Positions 1 through 7,600 of a stretch of 10,420 nucleotides of DNA are shown one piece after another. Within the stretch, counting starts at the first letter, position 1; the number at the start of each line of letters is the position of its first letter. A model generated the notes under the pieces. The model was given only the letters and a program-made list of their open reading frames with translations, was not told where the DNA came from and did not search any database. Made by a program: the position numbers and the translations under genes. Source of the stretch: Stenotrophomonas sp. (GTDB lineage: Bacteria > Pseudomonadota > Gammaproteobacteria > Xanthomonadales > Xanthomonadaceae); contig QFOV01000110.1 of the NCBI GenBank assembly GCA_003248565.1, forward strand, positions 1 through 10,420. Direction: 5' to 3'.

Positions 1-2
1 CC

Positions 3-83
3 GGGCGCGAGGCATTTGCCGGCAAGCGCCCGGAATGGGCGCGTGACCGCGCCGGCTGCTCGATGCTGTCGTGCAGCTCCTGA
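3..83 (+). CDS. 3' end of an unidentified protein-coding gene (partial)
   Basis: An open frame runs in from the left edge and stops at TGA 81-83. The visible tail is about 26 residues and reads GREAFAGKRPEWARDRAG followed by a short Cys/Ser-rich end. The pattern 'EAFAGKRPEW' resembles the C-terminus of crotonase-fold enoyl-CoA hydratases, which often end in a stretch like 'AFxEKRKPxF'. That resemblance is weak and rests on only a few residues. The frame is in the same direction as apt and ends 14 bases before the chosen apt start, so the two may be co-transcribed. The other two forward frames also stop early, so the choice of frame is a judgement based on protein-like composition. Confidence 0.45.
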   Translation, partial: GREAFAGKRPEWARDRAGCSMLSCSS

Positions 84-97
84 GCACCTTTCCACGA

Positions 98-640
98 ATG
101 ACTGATATGACTTCTCCTGCCTACCCTGAATGGTCGCGCCCGATCCGCGACATCGCTGATTTCCCCAAGCCCGGCATCCTGTTCAAGGACATCATCCCGC
201 TGCTGGGCGATGGCGCCTGCTTCCGTGCCGCCGTGCAGGCCATGGCCGAGCCGTGGCGCGATGCTGGTTTGCATGCGGTGCTGGGTGTGGAGGCGCGCGG
301 CTTCATTCTCGGCACCGCGTTGGCGCTGGAGCTGGGCGTTGGCTTCGTACCGGTGCGCAAACCGGGCAAGCTGCCGGGCGCAACGCTGAAGCAGGAATAC
401 GCGTTGGAGTACGGCACAGATCGCATCGAAGTCAGCGTCGGCGCAACCCCGCCGGGCGCGCGCGTGCTGCTGGTCGATGACGTGCTGGCCACCGGCGGTA
501 CCTTGCTCGCCGCCTTGCAGTTGGCTGCGCAGCTTGAAGCGCAGGTTGTTGGCGGCGCGGTGTTGGTGGAGCTGGACGGCCTGGGTGGCCGTGAGCGCTG
601 GCCTGATGGTTTGCCGCTGGCCGCTACACTGGTGTACTGA
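98..640 (+). CDS. apt: Adenine phosphoribosyltransferase
   Basis: Apt is a cytosolic purine-salvage enzyme that converts adenine and PRPP to AMP and pyrophosphate. The 180-residue protein matches the usual length of about 180. It begins with the family's IRDIADFPKPGILFKDI stretch (residues 16-32), followed by EARGFILG (65-72), VRKPGKLP (86-93) and YALEYG (101-106). The PRPP-binding loop LLVDDVLATGGT (124-135) carries the paired Asp residues and the Thr-Gly-Gly-Thr phosphate contacts. No strong Shine-Dalgarno marks the start. ATG 98 gives a normal-length protein, ATG 107 is almost as good, and an upstream GTG at 71 would add nine residues that overlap the preceding gene. It lies 33 bases upstream of the thioesterase gene in the same direction. 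Confidence 0.96.
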   Translation: MTDMTSPAYPEWSRPIRDIADFPKPGILFKDIIPLLGDGACFRAAVQAMAEPWRDAGLHAVLGVEARGFILGTALALELGVGFVPVRKPGKLPGATLKQEYALEYGTDRIEVSVGATPPGARVLLVDDVLATGGTLLAALQLAAQLEAQVVGGAVLVELDGLGGRERWPDGLPLAATLVY

Positions 641-673
641 GTACCTGATCCATCCCAATCCGCGGAGTCCCGA

Positions 674-1456
674 ATGCCGACGTTGAGTGAGCTGCTGTCT
701 TCCTTCGATGGTGAACAAGGGCTGCTGCTCCCTGACAGTTGGCGACAAGGACGCACCGCCTACGGCGGCGTGCTCAGCGCGCTGGCGCTGGCCGCGGCGA
801 TGCAAAGCCATGCAGGCGTGTTGCCGCCATTGCGCGCGATGCAGGTGACCTTCATCGGGCCCGCAGCCGGCCTGCTGCGTTTCGTGCCGGCGGTCCTGCG
901 CGAGGGCAAGTCGGTGGTGAATATCGGCGTGGATGTGTTCTCCGACGATGCCTTGGCGGCGCGCTTGTCATTGGTGTTCGGCCGCGCCCGCGAAAGCGCG
1001 GTTGCGCATGATTTCGGTGGCGAACTCCCGGCCCAGGGGCCTGCCGCGTACCGCGATTTCGACATGGCGGCGATGCCGTTTGCGCCAGCCTTTACCCGCA
1101 ACTTCCAGATGCGTCCTGCCGGTGGCGCGATGCCTGTGTCGGCTGCGGAGATTCCCGAGCTGCTGACCTGGATCCGCCATCGCGACGCCGGCGGAGTAGA
1201 CCCGGCGGTAGCCCTGATCGCGATGGGCGATGCGATGCCGCCGGCGGCATTCACCAGTTTCCGTGCTGCTGCGCCGATCAGTTCGATCACCTGGAACGTT
1301 GAGCTGCTCGATCCTTCGCCGCAGGGCGAATGGTTCCTGCTGCGTTCCTTCAGCCAGCATGCGGGTGACGGTTATTCGTCGCAGGACATGCAGGCCTGGG
1401 ATGAGCAGGGCCGGGTGGTGATGCGCGGCCGCCAGAGCGTGGCGGTGTTTGCCTGA
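674..1456 (+). CDS. Acyl-CoA thioesterase family protein (TesB-like double hotdog)
   Basis: The 260-residue protein is predicted to hydrolyse acyl-CoA thioesters to free acid and CoA in the cytosol. It has the layout of the TesB/4HBT_3 thioesterases, with two hotdog folds in tandem. The N-terminal repeat contains RTAYGGVLSALALAAA (residues 27-42), where Tyr-Gly-Gly precedes the long central helix, and is followed by strand-like VTFIGPAAGLLRFVPAVLREGKS-type sequence. The C-terminal repeat ends in SSQDMQAWDEQGRVVMRGRQ (235-254), close to the family's usual catalytic-Asp and 'D..G..V' ending. The start is supported by GGAG at 664-667 with a six-base spacer. The stop overlaps the next start in TGATG. 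Substrate chain length cannot be read from the sequence. Confidence 0.85.
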   Translation: MPTLSELLSSFDGEQGLLLPDSWRQGRTAYGGVLSALALAAAMQSHAGVLPPLRAMQVTFIGPAAGLLRFVPAVLREGKSVVNIGVDVFSDDALAARLSLVFGRARESAVAHDFGGELPAQGPAAYRDFDMAAMPFAPAFTRNFQMRPAGGAMPVSAAEIPELLTWIRHRDAGGVDPAVALIAMGDAMPPAAFTSFRAAAPISSITWNVELLDPSPQGEWFLLRSFSQHAGDGYSSQDMQAWDEQGRVVMRGRQSVAVFA

Positions 1457-1800
1457 TGCGCGCCCTGCGGGTGTTGGGTGGACTGGCGCTGCTGCTGGCG
1501 ATGCTGGGCTGGAGCGCGTGGTTCGTGATCTGCAATGTCTATGAATTCTCGCCAGCACTGGACCCGCTGGCGTTCGCCGGCGGCTGGCTGTTGAGCGCGG
1601 TGTTGGCTTGGCGCGTGTTCCGCCGCGGTCTTCGCCGTGTTGCCTGGCCATTGTTTGCACAGGCAAGCTGCATCGGCGTGTACCTGCTGCTGATCCATCG
1701 TGGCGTCGGCGAGACCACTGCGCTGGCGCTGTTTGTCACAGCCAGCGTGGCGATTGTTGCCGCAGCATTCCGGGTGACGCTGCGCGCTCGCGCTGCCTGA
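1456..1800 (+). CDS. Small multi-pass inner-membrane protein of unknown function
   Basis: A 114-residue hydrophobic protein with about four likely membrane helices: residues 5-26, 37-54, 64-81 and 87-106. Basic patches sit between helices 2 and 3 (RVFRRGLRR) and at the C-terminus (RVTLRARAA), which by the positive-inside rule would place them in the cytoplasm. I recognise no family motif. Its ATG overlaps the thioesterase TGA by one base (TGATG at 1454-1458), so translation is probably coupled to that gene and the two may share a physiological role. The gene ends seven bases before the convergent hydrolase gene, and I saw no intrinsic terminator hairpin between them. Confidence 0.8.
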   Translation: MRALRVLGGLALLLAMLGWSAWFVICNVYEFSPALDPLAFAGGWLLSAVLAWRVFRRGLRRVAWPLFAQASCIGVYLLLIHRGVGETTALALFVTASVAIVAAAFRVTLRARAA

Positions 1801-1807
1801 TAAAGGT

Positions 1808-3145
1808 TCAGCGGGTCAGCCGGATGTCGCCTTCGGTCAGCGCCTGCCGCAGGAATGCCAGTACTGCCGGGCCGCTTTCCCGGTCGGCGCGGGCATAGCC
1901 TTCGGCAGTGCCGCCAACCGGGATGTAAGGACCGGTGTCGCTGCGGAAGGTGGTGGGCTGCAGGAAGGGCGTGATCAGATGACCGGCGTCGGAGTAGTAC
2001 AGCAGGGCGTCCGCTTGCGGCGTGCTGCGGCGCTTCAGGCGTTGCATCGCCAATGCCGCCATCTCGCCGGAAACACCGAGCTGATCGTCACCACCTGCGA
2101 CCAGCAGCAGCGGGCCGTTGATGCGTTCGATCGGCAGCATCGCCTGCTCCAATGCTGCCGCGTGTGCACCAGGCTGATTCCAGTTGAGCTGCTCCACATA
2201 GGGCAGGAAAGGTAGATCGCGGCCGCCGACGCTCAAGGCGGGCTCATCGACGGCGCGGAAATCGGCCGGCGGCACATCACGGCGGATGCCGCGGAAGGGT
2301 GCGGGACTGCCTACCCACGACACCGCCCCCTGCAGACGCGGATCATGCGCTGCGGCCGCCATCGCCACGATGCCGCCCCAGGAACCGCCCATCACGCCAA
2401 CCTTGCCAGCAAAGGGCTGGGTGCGCAGCCAGTCGACCGTGGTGCTGACCGGGTCGATGGGGACGCGGATCAGGTCCTTGGGCAGTCCGGGCATCCGGTA
2501 ATAGGCAACAGCCACAGCGACGAAACCGTTGGATGCCAACCAGGCGGCATACAGATTCGCGGTATCGATGCCGCCTTCGGCGCCACCGAGGGTGATCACG
2601 ACAGGGTGTCGGCGGCCATCGCCCAATGCTCCTGCAGGGTGATAGAGATTTCCAACCACGCCATGCAGTTGCAATGGAGTGGCAATGACGTCCGCTGCGT
2701 TGATCCGCCGTAGCAATGTCTGTTCACCGATCCGTTTGCCATCGACGAAAGCCTCCAATTGCATCGTTGCTGGTGCATAAACCAGGCCGTCGGCTTCATT
2801 GCGCATGGGCAGTGGCGTGGGTCGACCATTCCCCGATTCCGGCCGCATCGACCAGAACAGTCCCATCGCATCGACACCTGCGTAGCTGCCGGCCTCGGCG
2901 CCAGCAGTGGCGGTATCGGCGATGCCGTTGTGATCAGCACGGTAGTTGGCGTGCGCCAGCCAGCGGTTGTCGCTGCTGTCCTGCATGGAAAGCTGCAGTT
3001 TCACGGCTTGGCTTGGCAGCAGCCCGGCAACGCTGATCTGCACCGGTTGATCGGCTGGACCGTCCACGGGATGTACGCGCAGTTCGGCGGCATAGGCCAG
3101 GGAGCTGCAGCCGAGCAGCAGCGGAAGCAAGAGGTGCTTGAGCAT
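1808..3145 (-). CDS. Exported BAAT / acyl-CoA thioesterase-type alpha/beta hydrolase
   Basis: The 445-residue protein resembles the bile acid-CoA:amino acid N-acyltransferase / long-chain acyl-CoA thioesterase family. The N-terminal domain (about 22-150) carries the family signature GLFWSMRPE (95-103). The C-terminal alpha/beta hydrolase domain has the nucleophile elbow GGSWGG (Ser255), an acidic residue in GGDDQLG (Asp353 or Asp354) and His389 in AGHLITPF, giving a complete Ser-Asp-His triad. The N-terminus has Lys3, a Leu-rich core and Cys13 in LLLGC, which fits a lipobox. Cleavage by signal peptidase I after AYA is the alternative. Export is unusual for this family. The start ATG lacks a clear ribosome site but is the one that gives the signal peptide; the frame is open far upstream only as a shadow of the regulator gene. 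It lies 113 bases downstream of the LytTR regulator. The substrate is unknown. Confidence 0.85.
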   Translation of the reverse strand: MLKHLLLPLLLGCSSLAYAAELRVHPVDGPADQPVQISVAGLLPSQAVKLQLSMQDSSDNRWLAHANYRADHNGIADTATAGAEAGSYAGVDAMGLFWSMRPESGNGRPTPLPMRNEADGLVYAPATMQLEAFVDGKRIGEQTLLRRINAADVIATPLQLHGVVGNLYHPAGALGDGRRHPVVITLGGAEGGIDTANLYAAWLASNGFVAVAVAYYRMPGLPKDLIRVPIDPVSTTVDWLRTQPFAGKVGVMGGSWGGIVAMAAAAHDPRLQGAVSWVGSPAPFRGIRRDVPPADFRAVDEPALSVGGRDLPFLPYVEQLNWNQPGAHAAALEQAMLPIERINGPLLLVAGGDDQLGVSGEMAALAMQRLKRRSTPQADALLYYSDAGHLITPFLQPTTFRSDTGPYIPVGGTAEGYARADRESGPAVLAFLRQALTEGDIRLTR

Positions 3146-3258
3146 GGGTGGTGTGAGCGAGGAGCGGCACGCGATGTTGCCGCTACTGGAAGTGCAACGG
3201 AACAGCTGGACGCCGCCAATGGCGCAGGCCGTGCCGGGCGTGGCATGAGCCGTGCGTC

Positions 3259-3990
3259 TCAGCTGACCTTGCCCATCTTCGCTTCGAAGGCGTCGCGGTG
3301 CAGCCGGCTCAGTGGCAGTTGGGTGCCATCCAGCAGTTCCAGCGTCGCATCGCCATTGCGGCGTGGCAGCAGACAGCGCACCCGTGCGCAATTGACGATG
3401 ACCGCGCGCTGTATCTGCACGAAGCCGGCCGGCGTCAGCTGCTCGGCGAGCCGGCCAATGCTCTCGCGCAACAGGTGCACCTGCTTGCCGACATGCAGGC
3501 AGGCATAGTGGCCGGCGCTGTCGATGTAGTCGATGTCGGTCGGTGATACGTAGTCGCTGCGGCTGCCATTGCGGATGCATAGCGGTGCCAGCGGGTTGGG
3601 GGTCTCGCGTGCCAGATGCCTGCGCAGCCGGTCCAGCGCGACGGCAAGACGGTTGGCATCCAGTGGCTTGGGCAGATAGTCGACCGCGCCCAGTTCGTAG
3701 GAGGCCAACGCATGTTCTGCATGGGCGGTGGTGAAGATGATCGCCGGTGCAGGTGCAGGTGCAGGTGCAGGTGCAGGTGCGGCCAGGCTGCGCGCGAGCT
3801 GAAGGCCGTCTTCATCGGGCAGCTGGATGTCCAGCAACAACAGCTCGACCGGTTCGGCTGCCAGCAGCGAACGGGCCTGGGCGATGCTGGGCGCTTCGCC
3901 GACGATCTGGATATCGGCATGTGCGTCCAGCAGGTGGCGCAGTTTTTCGCGGGCCAGTGCGACGTCGTCGATCAGCAGGGTGCGGATCAT
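3259..3990 (-). CDS. LytTR-family response regulator
   Basis: The 243-residue protein is a transcription factor of the AlgR/LytR type. The receiver domain (1-125) has the acidic pair Asp8/Asp9, the phospho-acceptor Asp54 in LLLLDIQLP, the FTTA switch region (86-89) and Lys108 in LPKPL. The LytTR DNA-binding domain (about 143-240) begins IRNGSRSDYV and contains VQIQRAVIVNCARV (191-204), typical of this fold. Between receiver helix 3 and strand 4 there is an Ala-Pro run (71-83) encoded by a hexanucleotide repeat. Relatives usually have only 'PAPA' there. The start ATG overlaps the kinase stop as ATGA, so the kinase is translated just ahead of it and is its probable partner. The target promoters are unknown; the hydrolase gene immediately downstream is one candidate. 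Confidence 0.95.
   Translation of the reverse strand: MIRTLLIDDVALAREKLRHLLDAHADIQIVGEAPSIAQARSLLAAEPVELLLLDIQLPDEDGLQLARSLAAPAPAPAPAPAPAIIFTTAHAEHALASYELGAVDYLPKPLDANRLAVALDRLRRHLARETPNPLAPLCIRNGSRSDYVSPTDIDYIDSAGHYACLHVGKQVHLLRESIGRLAEQLTPAGFVQIQRAVIVNCARVRCLLPRRNGDATLELLDGTQLPLSRLHRDAFEAKMGKVS
3746..3781. repeat. Hexanucleotide tandem repeat GGTGCA, in frame within the regulator gene
   Basis: Five perfect GGTGCA units (3746-3775) are followed by one GGTGCG unit (3776-3781). On the coding (minus) strand it is read as alternating Ala and Pro codons, residues 71-82 of the response regulator. Because the unit is six bases, slippage would add or remove one Ala-Pro pair without shifting the frame. 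Confidence 0.97.
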
Positions 3991-5078
3991 GCGCTGGGCT
4001 CGCTGCTGGCAAGCGGTAGCTGGATGCTGACCTGGAAGTGCGCAGCGTCGCGTTGTGCGTGCAGCGTGGCACGTTCGCCGTAAATCGCCTGCAGGCGTTC
4101 GCGGCTGGCTTGCAGGCCAATCCCCATGCCGGCGGCAGCGCCGCCAAGCGGGTTGCGGATCTGCAGGTGAAGCAGATCATCGTGCGACTCGAACTGCAGG
4201 CTGATCGTGGCGTCGTCTGTGTCCGAGGTGCTGGCGAAGCGCACGGCGTTCTCGATCAATGGCTGCAGCAGCAGGCTGGGCACGCGCGCATCCCAAGCAT
4301 CGGCGCTGGCCTGTAGTTGCACCTGCACTGGCTGTTGCTGCAGCAGTCGCTGCAGTTCGATGAAGGCCATCGCCTGCGCCACTTCCTCACGCAGGGCGAC
4401 GAAGGGTTCGCTCTGCAGCAGGTTGCGCAACAACTCACCCAGCTGCGCCAAGGCAGCGTCGGCGCGTTCTGCATCGCGATAACCCAGCGCGCCGATCGCA
4501 TTGAGTGCGTTGAACAGGAAGTGGTGATTCAGGCGTGCCCGCAAGGCTTGCTCGCGCGCCTGCGCCAGCAGCTCGCCACGGCGACGATAGCGCCGGATAT
4601 AGGTCAATGCCTGGCCGATGCCGATGACAGCAACATAGGTTGGGAGCGCGAACAGGCTGGTGGCGACAACCGCATGCAGCCAGCTGTCGGGCAGCGCGCG
4701 GGGCAGCGCCAGCTGCGAGAGGTAGTAGCCAAACATCCAACCCATCAGCGACAGCGCCGGAATGATGCAGATGCCGGCGGTCAGCAGCTTGCCCGCTGCC
4801 TGGGCGTCGCTGCCCATGCCCAGAGGCCAGCGTGCGCACAGCCGCCAAAGACCAGGCGTTGCCAGCAGCCAGGGGCTGTAGATGCCAAGCAGGAACAGCA
4901 GGGAGCGCATCAGCTCGACGGGAGCCAGACTGCCAGCGGAGGGGCCGGTGAGCTGTATTGCCGGCAGGGTGACCAGGATCAGCAGCAGCCAAGCCGCGGA
5001 TACCGCACGCCACGGAAAGGCAGTGGCGTGCGTATCCGCCGCAATGCTGGAAGAGCGGGTGTCCGACTGGGAAGTCAT
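3987..5078 (-). CDS. LytS/AlgZ-type sensor histidine kinase
   Basis: This 363-residue membrane kinase should autophosphorylate on His and pass phosphate to the LytTR regulator encoded directly after it. The N-terminal half has four hydrophobic segments (roughly residues 25-45, 57-79, 98-120 and 133-158) with little periplasmic loop, so the signal may be sensed in the membrane. A His_kinase domain follows: the phosphoacceptor box NHHFLFNALNAI (184-195, acceptor His186), the N-box QPLIENAVRF (Asn277) and a glycine-rich ATP lid GMGIGL (317-322). The usual box is NPHFLFN; here the Pro is a His. The ATG start at 5078 leaves a 36-base gap to dbpA; a TTG four codons upstream is possible. Neither has a strong ribosome site. 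The stop overlaps the regulator start (ATGA). Confidence 0.93.
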   Translation of the reverse strand: MTSQSDTRSSSIAADTHATAFPWRAVSAAWLLLILVTLPAIQLTGPSAGSLAPVELMRSLLFLLGIYSPWLLATPGLWRLCARWPLGMGSDAQAAGKLLTAGICIIPALSLMGWMFGYYLSQLALPRALPDSWLHAVVATSLFALPTYVAVIGIGQALTYIRRYRRRGELLAQAREQALRARLNHHFLFNALNAIGALGYRDAERADAALAQLGELLRNLLQSEPFVALREEVAQAMAFIELQRLLQQQPVQVQLQASADAWDARVPSLLLQPLIENAVRFASTSDTDDATISLQFESHDDLLHLQIRNPLGGAAAGMGIGLQASRERLQAIYGERATLHAQRDAAHFQVSIQLPLASSEPSA

Positions 5079-5114
5079 GTGCACGTTCAAGCGCCGGGCT
5101 GGGCCGGCGCCTGC

Positions 5115-6491
5115 TTACATCTTGCGAACGCGGAAACGCTTGCCCTTGATCTTGCCGGCTTCAAGGCGGGCCAGGGCCTTGCCTACCTGCTCACGGGCAA
5201 TAGCCACGTAGGAGCGGGTCGGGAAGATGTCGATCTTGCCGATCGCCTTGGCCGACAGCCCGGCATCGCCGGTCAACGCACCGAGGATGTCGCCAGCGCG
5301 CAGCTTGTCGGTCTTGCCGCCATCGATGCGCAGGGTGGTCATCGCTGCCTGCGGCAGCTCTGCCGGCCGCGCGGTTGCCAGCGGGGTCTTCTGCCAGTTC
5401 AGCGGCTTGCCCTGCTGTGTTTCCAGTGCATCGGCGCGGCTGCGTTCGCGGCCGGCAACCAGGCTCAACGCCAGGCCATTGCGGCCGGCGCGGCCGGTAC
5501 GGCCTACGCGGTGCTGGTAGGTATCGATGTCGGTCGGCAGCTCGTAGTTGACCACCGCAGCCAGGTCTTCCACATCCAGGCCGCGTGCGGCCACGTCACT
5601 GGCGACCAGCACGTTGCAGCTGCGGTTGGAGAACTGCATCAGCACTTCGTCGCGGTCGCGTTGTTCCATATCGCCATGCAGCGCCAACGCCGAGAAGCCG
5701 AACTGGCGCAGCGAGTTGGCCACTTCGTCCACGTCCTTGCGGGTGTTGCAGAACACCACCGCCGATTCCGGCGTATACCTCAGCAGCAAGCCGCCCAGCG
5801 CCTTCTGGCGGTTGGCCGGCTCGGTCTCGAAGAACAGCTGCTGGATGGCCGGGGCTTCGGCCTGGCCATCGACAGTGACTTCGGCCGGCTCGTTGAGCAG
5901 GGCGCGGGCCAGTTCGCGGATCGCTTCCGGGAAGGTGGCCGAGAACAGCAGGCTCTGGCGTTCCTTGTGGGTGCGGCCGGCGATTTCGCGAATCGGCTCC
6001 TCGAAGCCCATATCGAGCATGCGGTCGGCTTCATCCAGCACGAAGCTGCGGACCTGGCCCAGGTTCAATGCGCGCTTGCGCGCCAGTTCCTGCACGCGGC
6101 CGGGGGTGCCAACCACGACCTGCGGGTCATGTGCTTCCAGCGAGGCCAGCTGCGGACCCAGCGGCATGCCGCCGGTGAGGATCAGCAGCTTCAGGTTGGG
6201 AATGCCGGTGGCCAGTTTGCGCAGCTGCTTGCCGACCTGGTCGGCCAGTTCGCGGGTAGGGCACAGCACCAGCGCCTGTGTGCGGCTGACGGACAGGTCA
6301 AGCCGGTTGAGCAGGCCCAGGCCGAAGGCGGCGGTCTTGCCGCTGCCAGTCGGGGCCTGCGCGATCACGTCGCGGCCTTCCAGGATCGGCGGTAGGGCCA
6401 GCGCCTGTACCGGCGTCATCGAGGTATAGCCCAGCGCGTCGATGCCAGGAGCGAGTGCCGGCGACAGCGGCAGGGAAGAGAAGTCAGTCAT
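5115..6491 (-). CDS. dbpA: ATP-dependent RNA helicase DbpA
   Basis: DbpA is a DEAD-box helicase that acts in assembly of the large ribosomal subunit, recognising 23S rRNA hairpin 92. The 458-residue protein matches the family length. The motifs appear in order: the Q-motif region with TPVQALALP (26-34), Walker A APTGSGKT (46-53), PTRELA (78-83), GTPGR (128-132), DEAD (153-156), SAT (184-186), ARGLDVEDL (302-310) and HRVGRTGRAG (327-336). The DbpA RNA-binding domain occupies about residues 384-458, starting at MTTLRIDGGK and ending in a basic KRFRVRKM tail. That domain separates DbpA from RhlE, SrmB and similar helicases. It is the second gene of the minus-strand run, 87 bases downstream of the C13 peptidase gene, and may share a transcript with its neighbours. 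Confidence 0.97.
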   Translation of the reverse strand: MTDFSSLPLSPALAPGIDALGYTSMTPVQALALPPILEGRDVIAQAPTGSGKTAAFGLGLLNRLDLSVSRTQALVLCPTRELADQVGKQLRKLATGIPNLKLLILTGGMPLGPQLASLEAHDPQVVVGTPGRVQELARKRALNLGQVRSFVLDEADRMLDMGFEEPIREIAGRTHKERQSLLFSATFPEAIRELARALLNEPAEVTVDGQAEAPAIQQLFFETEPANRQKALGGLLLRYTPESAVVFCNTRKDVDEVANSLRQFGFSALALHGDMEQRDRDEVLMQFSNRSCNVLVASDVAARGLDVEDLAAVVNYELPTDIDTYQHRVGRTGRAGRNGLALSLVAGRERSRADALETQQGKPLNWQKTPLATARPAELPQAAMTTLRIDGGKTDKLRAGDILGALTGDAGLSAKAIGKIDIFPTRSYVAIAREQVGKALARLEAGKIKGKRFRVRKM

Positions 6492-6578
6492 GCCATATTT
6501 TCGCAGAAGCCGGGCGGCGGCGCTTGCCTTCCTGAATGGGTAGCCCGGTCGGCTTCATCCAGTGCCGGTGGGGCGGAA

Positions 6579-7532
6579 TCAGCTCTTGCGATTATTGGTG
6601 ACAGGTTTGCTTCTGGGTGTGACGGTCTTGGCCCCGGAAGGGCGCTGGTAAACGAAGGGATAGGGCACGGCAGGTGTGTCCGGCAAGCCTGCACGCCATT
6701 GTTCGAGCACGGTAGCCACGGCCTTGCCAGTCTTGAACTGCGGTTCGGAGGGGAGCTCGCCTTGCTCCTTTTCGCGGCGGCGGACGCTGCCTGCAGCCAG
6801 TGTGTAGGCGTGGGCGAAGTCGTTGGTGGCGTTCAGGGCCTCGACCAGGAAGGCGCGGCCAAACCAGGTAGCGCTATCGGTATTGCCGCAGCCAAAGGAC
6901 GGGCGGTCCTTGCGCGCGGCAGTGATCACCATGCGCTGCGGAGACATCAGTGCCGGAACGAAGGCGCCCGAGAAACAGGCCGAAACCACGATCACCGCAT
7001 TGCCGATCTGGGCTTGATCCAGCATCCGCGCGAGCTGTGCCGGTGCCAGGTAGTCTTCCTGGTCGCGGCCGGTGTGCAGGTAGACGCTGTTGTCATGCAG
7101 GCCGTGGCTGGTCAGGTAGAGGAACAACACGTCTTCATCCGGGTCCAGCTTCTGCCCGAGCCCATTGAGGGCATGGCCGATGCTGTCGGCGGTAGCCAGA
7201 ACCTGCGGCGGGCCGCCATGGCCCAGGGCAGGCTGGTTGACCAGGCTGATCATGCGGCCTTCGGCACCCCAGCGTGTTGCCGACAGTTGCCGCAGGTAGG
7301 CCACTTCATTGGGGAACACGTCTTCGTCGGCATCGCCGGCCACGCCGAGTACATAGATGTCGGTCACGCCGGGGCGCTGGGCTGGCAAGCCCGCCAATGC
7401 GGCGTCCAGCATCGTGAGCTGGCTGCCTTCGAGTCTGGGTGTGGTGGCTTGCCGCTCGGGTGCTGCGGCGGCGTCGGCGAATACAGGCCAGGCCACACAG
7501 GCTGCCAAAAGCACGCTGGCGACGGCTTTCAT
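6579..7532 (-). CDS. Exported C13-family (legumain/caspase-like) cysteine peptidase
   Basis: The 317-residue protein has the clan CD peptidase core typical of family C13 (legumain, GPI8). A hydrophobic strand ending in Thr-Ser-His-Gly (LFLYLTSHG, 136-144) carries the catalytic His143. A second strand ending in VIVVSACFSGAF (180-191) carries the catalytic Cys186. YVLGVAGDADEDVFPNEV (60-77) matches the first strand region of the fold. The chosen ATG gives a clean signal peptide (MKAVASVLLAACVAWPVFADA) with cleavage near residues 19-22, so the enzyme should act in the periplasm or outside. A longer start at 7574 exists, and neither start has a good ribosome site. The C-terminus (300-317) is basic and proline-containing. 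The gene precedes dbpA by 87 bases. Substrate and activation are unknown; bacterial C13 proteins are poorly characterised. Confidence 0.88.
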   Translation of the reverse strand: MKAVASVLLAACVAWPVFADAAAAPERQATTPRLEGSQLTMLDAALAGLPAQRPGVTDIYVLGVAGDADEDVFPNEVAYLRQLSATRWGAEGRMISLVNQPALGHGGPPQVLATADSIGHALNGLGQKLDPDEDVLFLYLTSHGLHDNSVYLHTGRDQEDYLAPAQLARMLDQAQIGNAVIVVSACFSGAFVPALMSPQRMVITAARKDRPSFGCGNTDSATWFGRAFLVEALNATNDFAHAYTLAAGSVRRREKEQGELPSEPQFKTGKAVATVLEQWRAGLPDTPAVPYPFVYQRPSGAKTVTPRSKPVTNNRKS

Positions 7533-7600
7533 CAGCCGGGTCGGGGAATGCTGGGAACCGCGTTGGGCTGCCATTGCCGTAATCCATGACGGTGGGTATG

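Noticed and set aside
3146..3580. Upstream extension of the hydrolase frame (about 145 codons before the chosen ATG)
   Set aside because: It overlaps the regulator gene in another frame, has low-complexity Arg/Pro-rich content, and would bury the signal peptide.
4317..6395. A 692-codon open frame on the plus strand
   Set aside because: It lies antisense to dbpA and the histidine kinase, both of which have full family motifs. Long antisense frames are common in GC-rich DNA. The translation is rich in Gln, Ala and Gly with no domain, and has no ribosome site.
6699..7589. A 296-codon plus-strand frame opposite the C13 peptidase
   Set aside because: It is a shadow of the peptidase gene in GC-rich sequence; it has no ribosome site and no recognisable motif.
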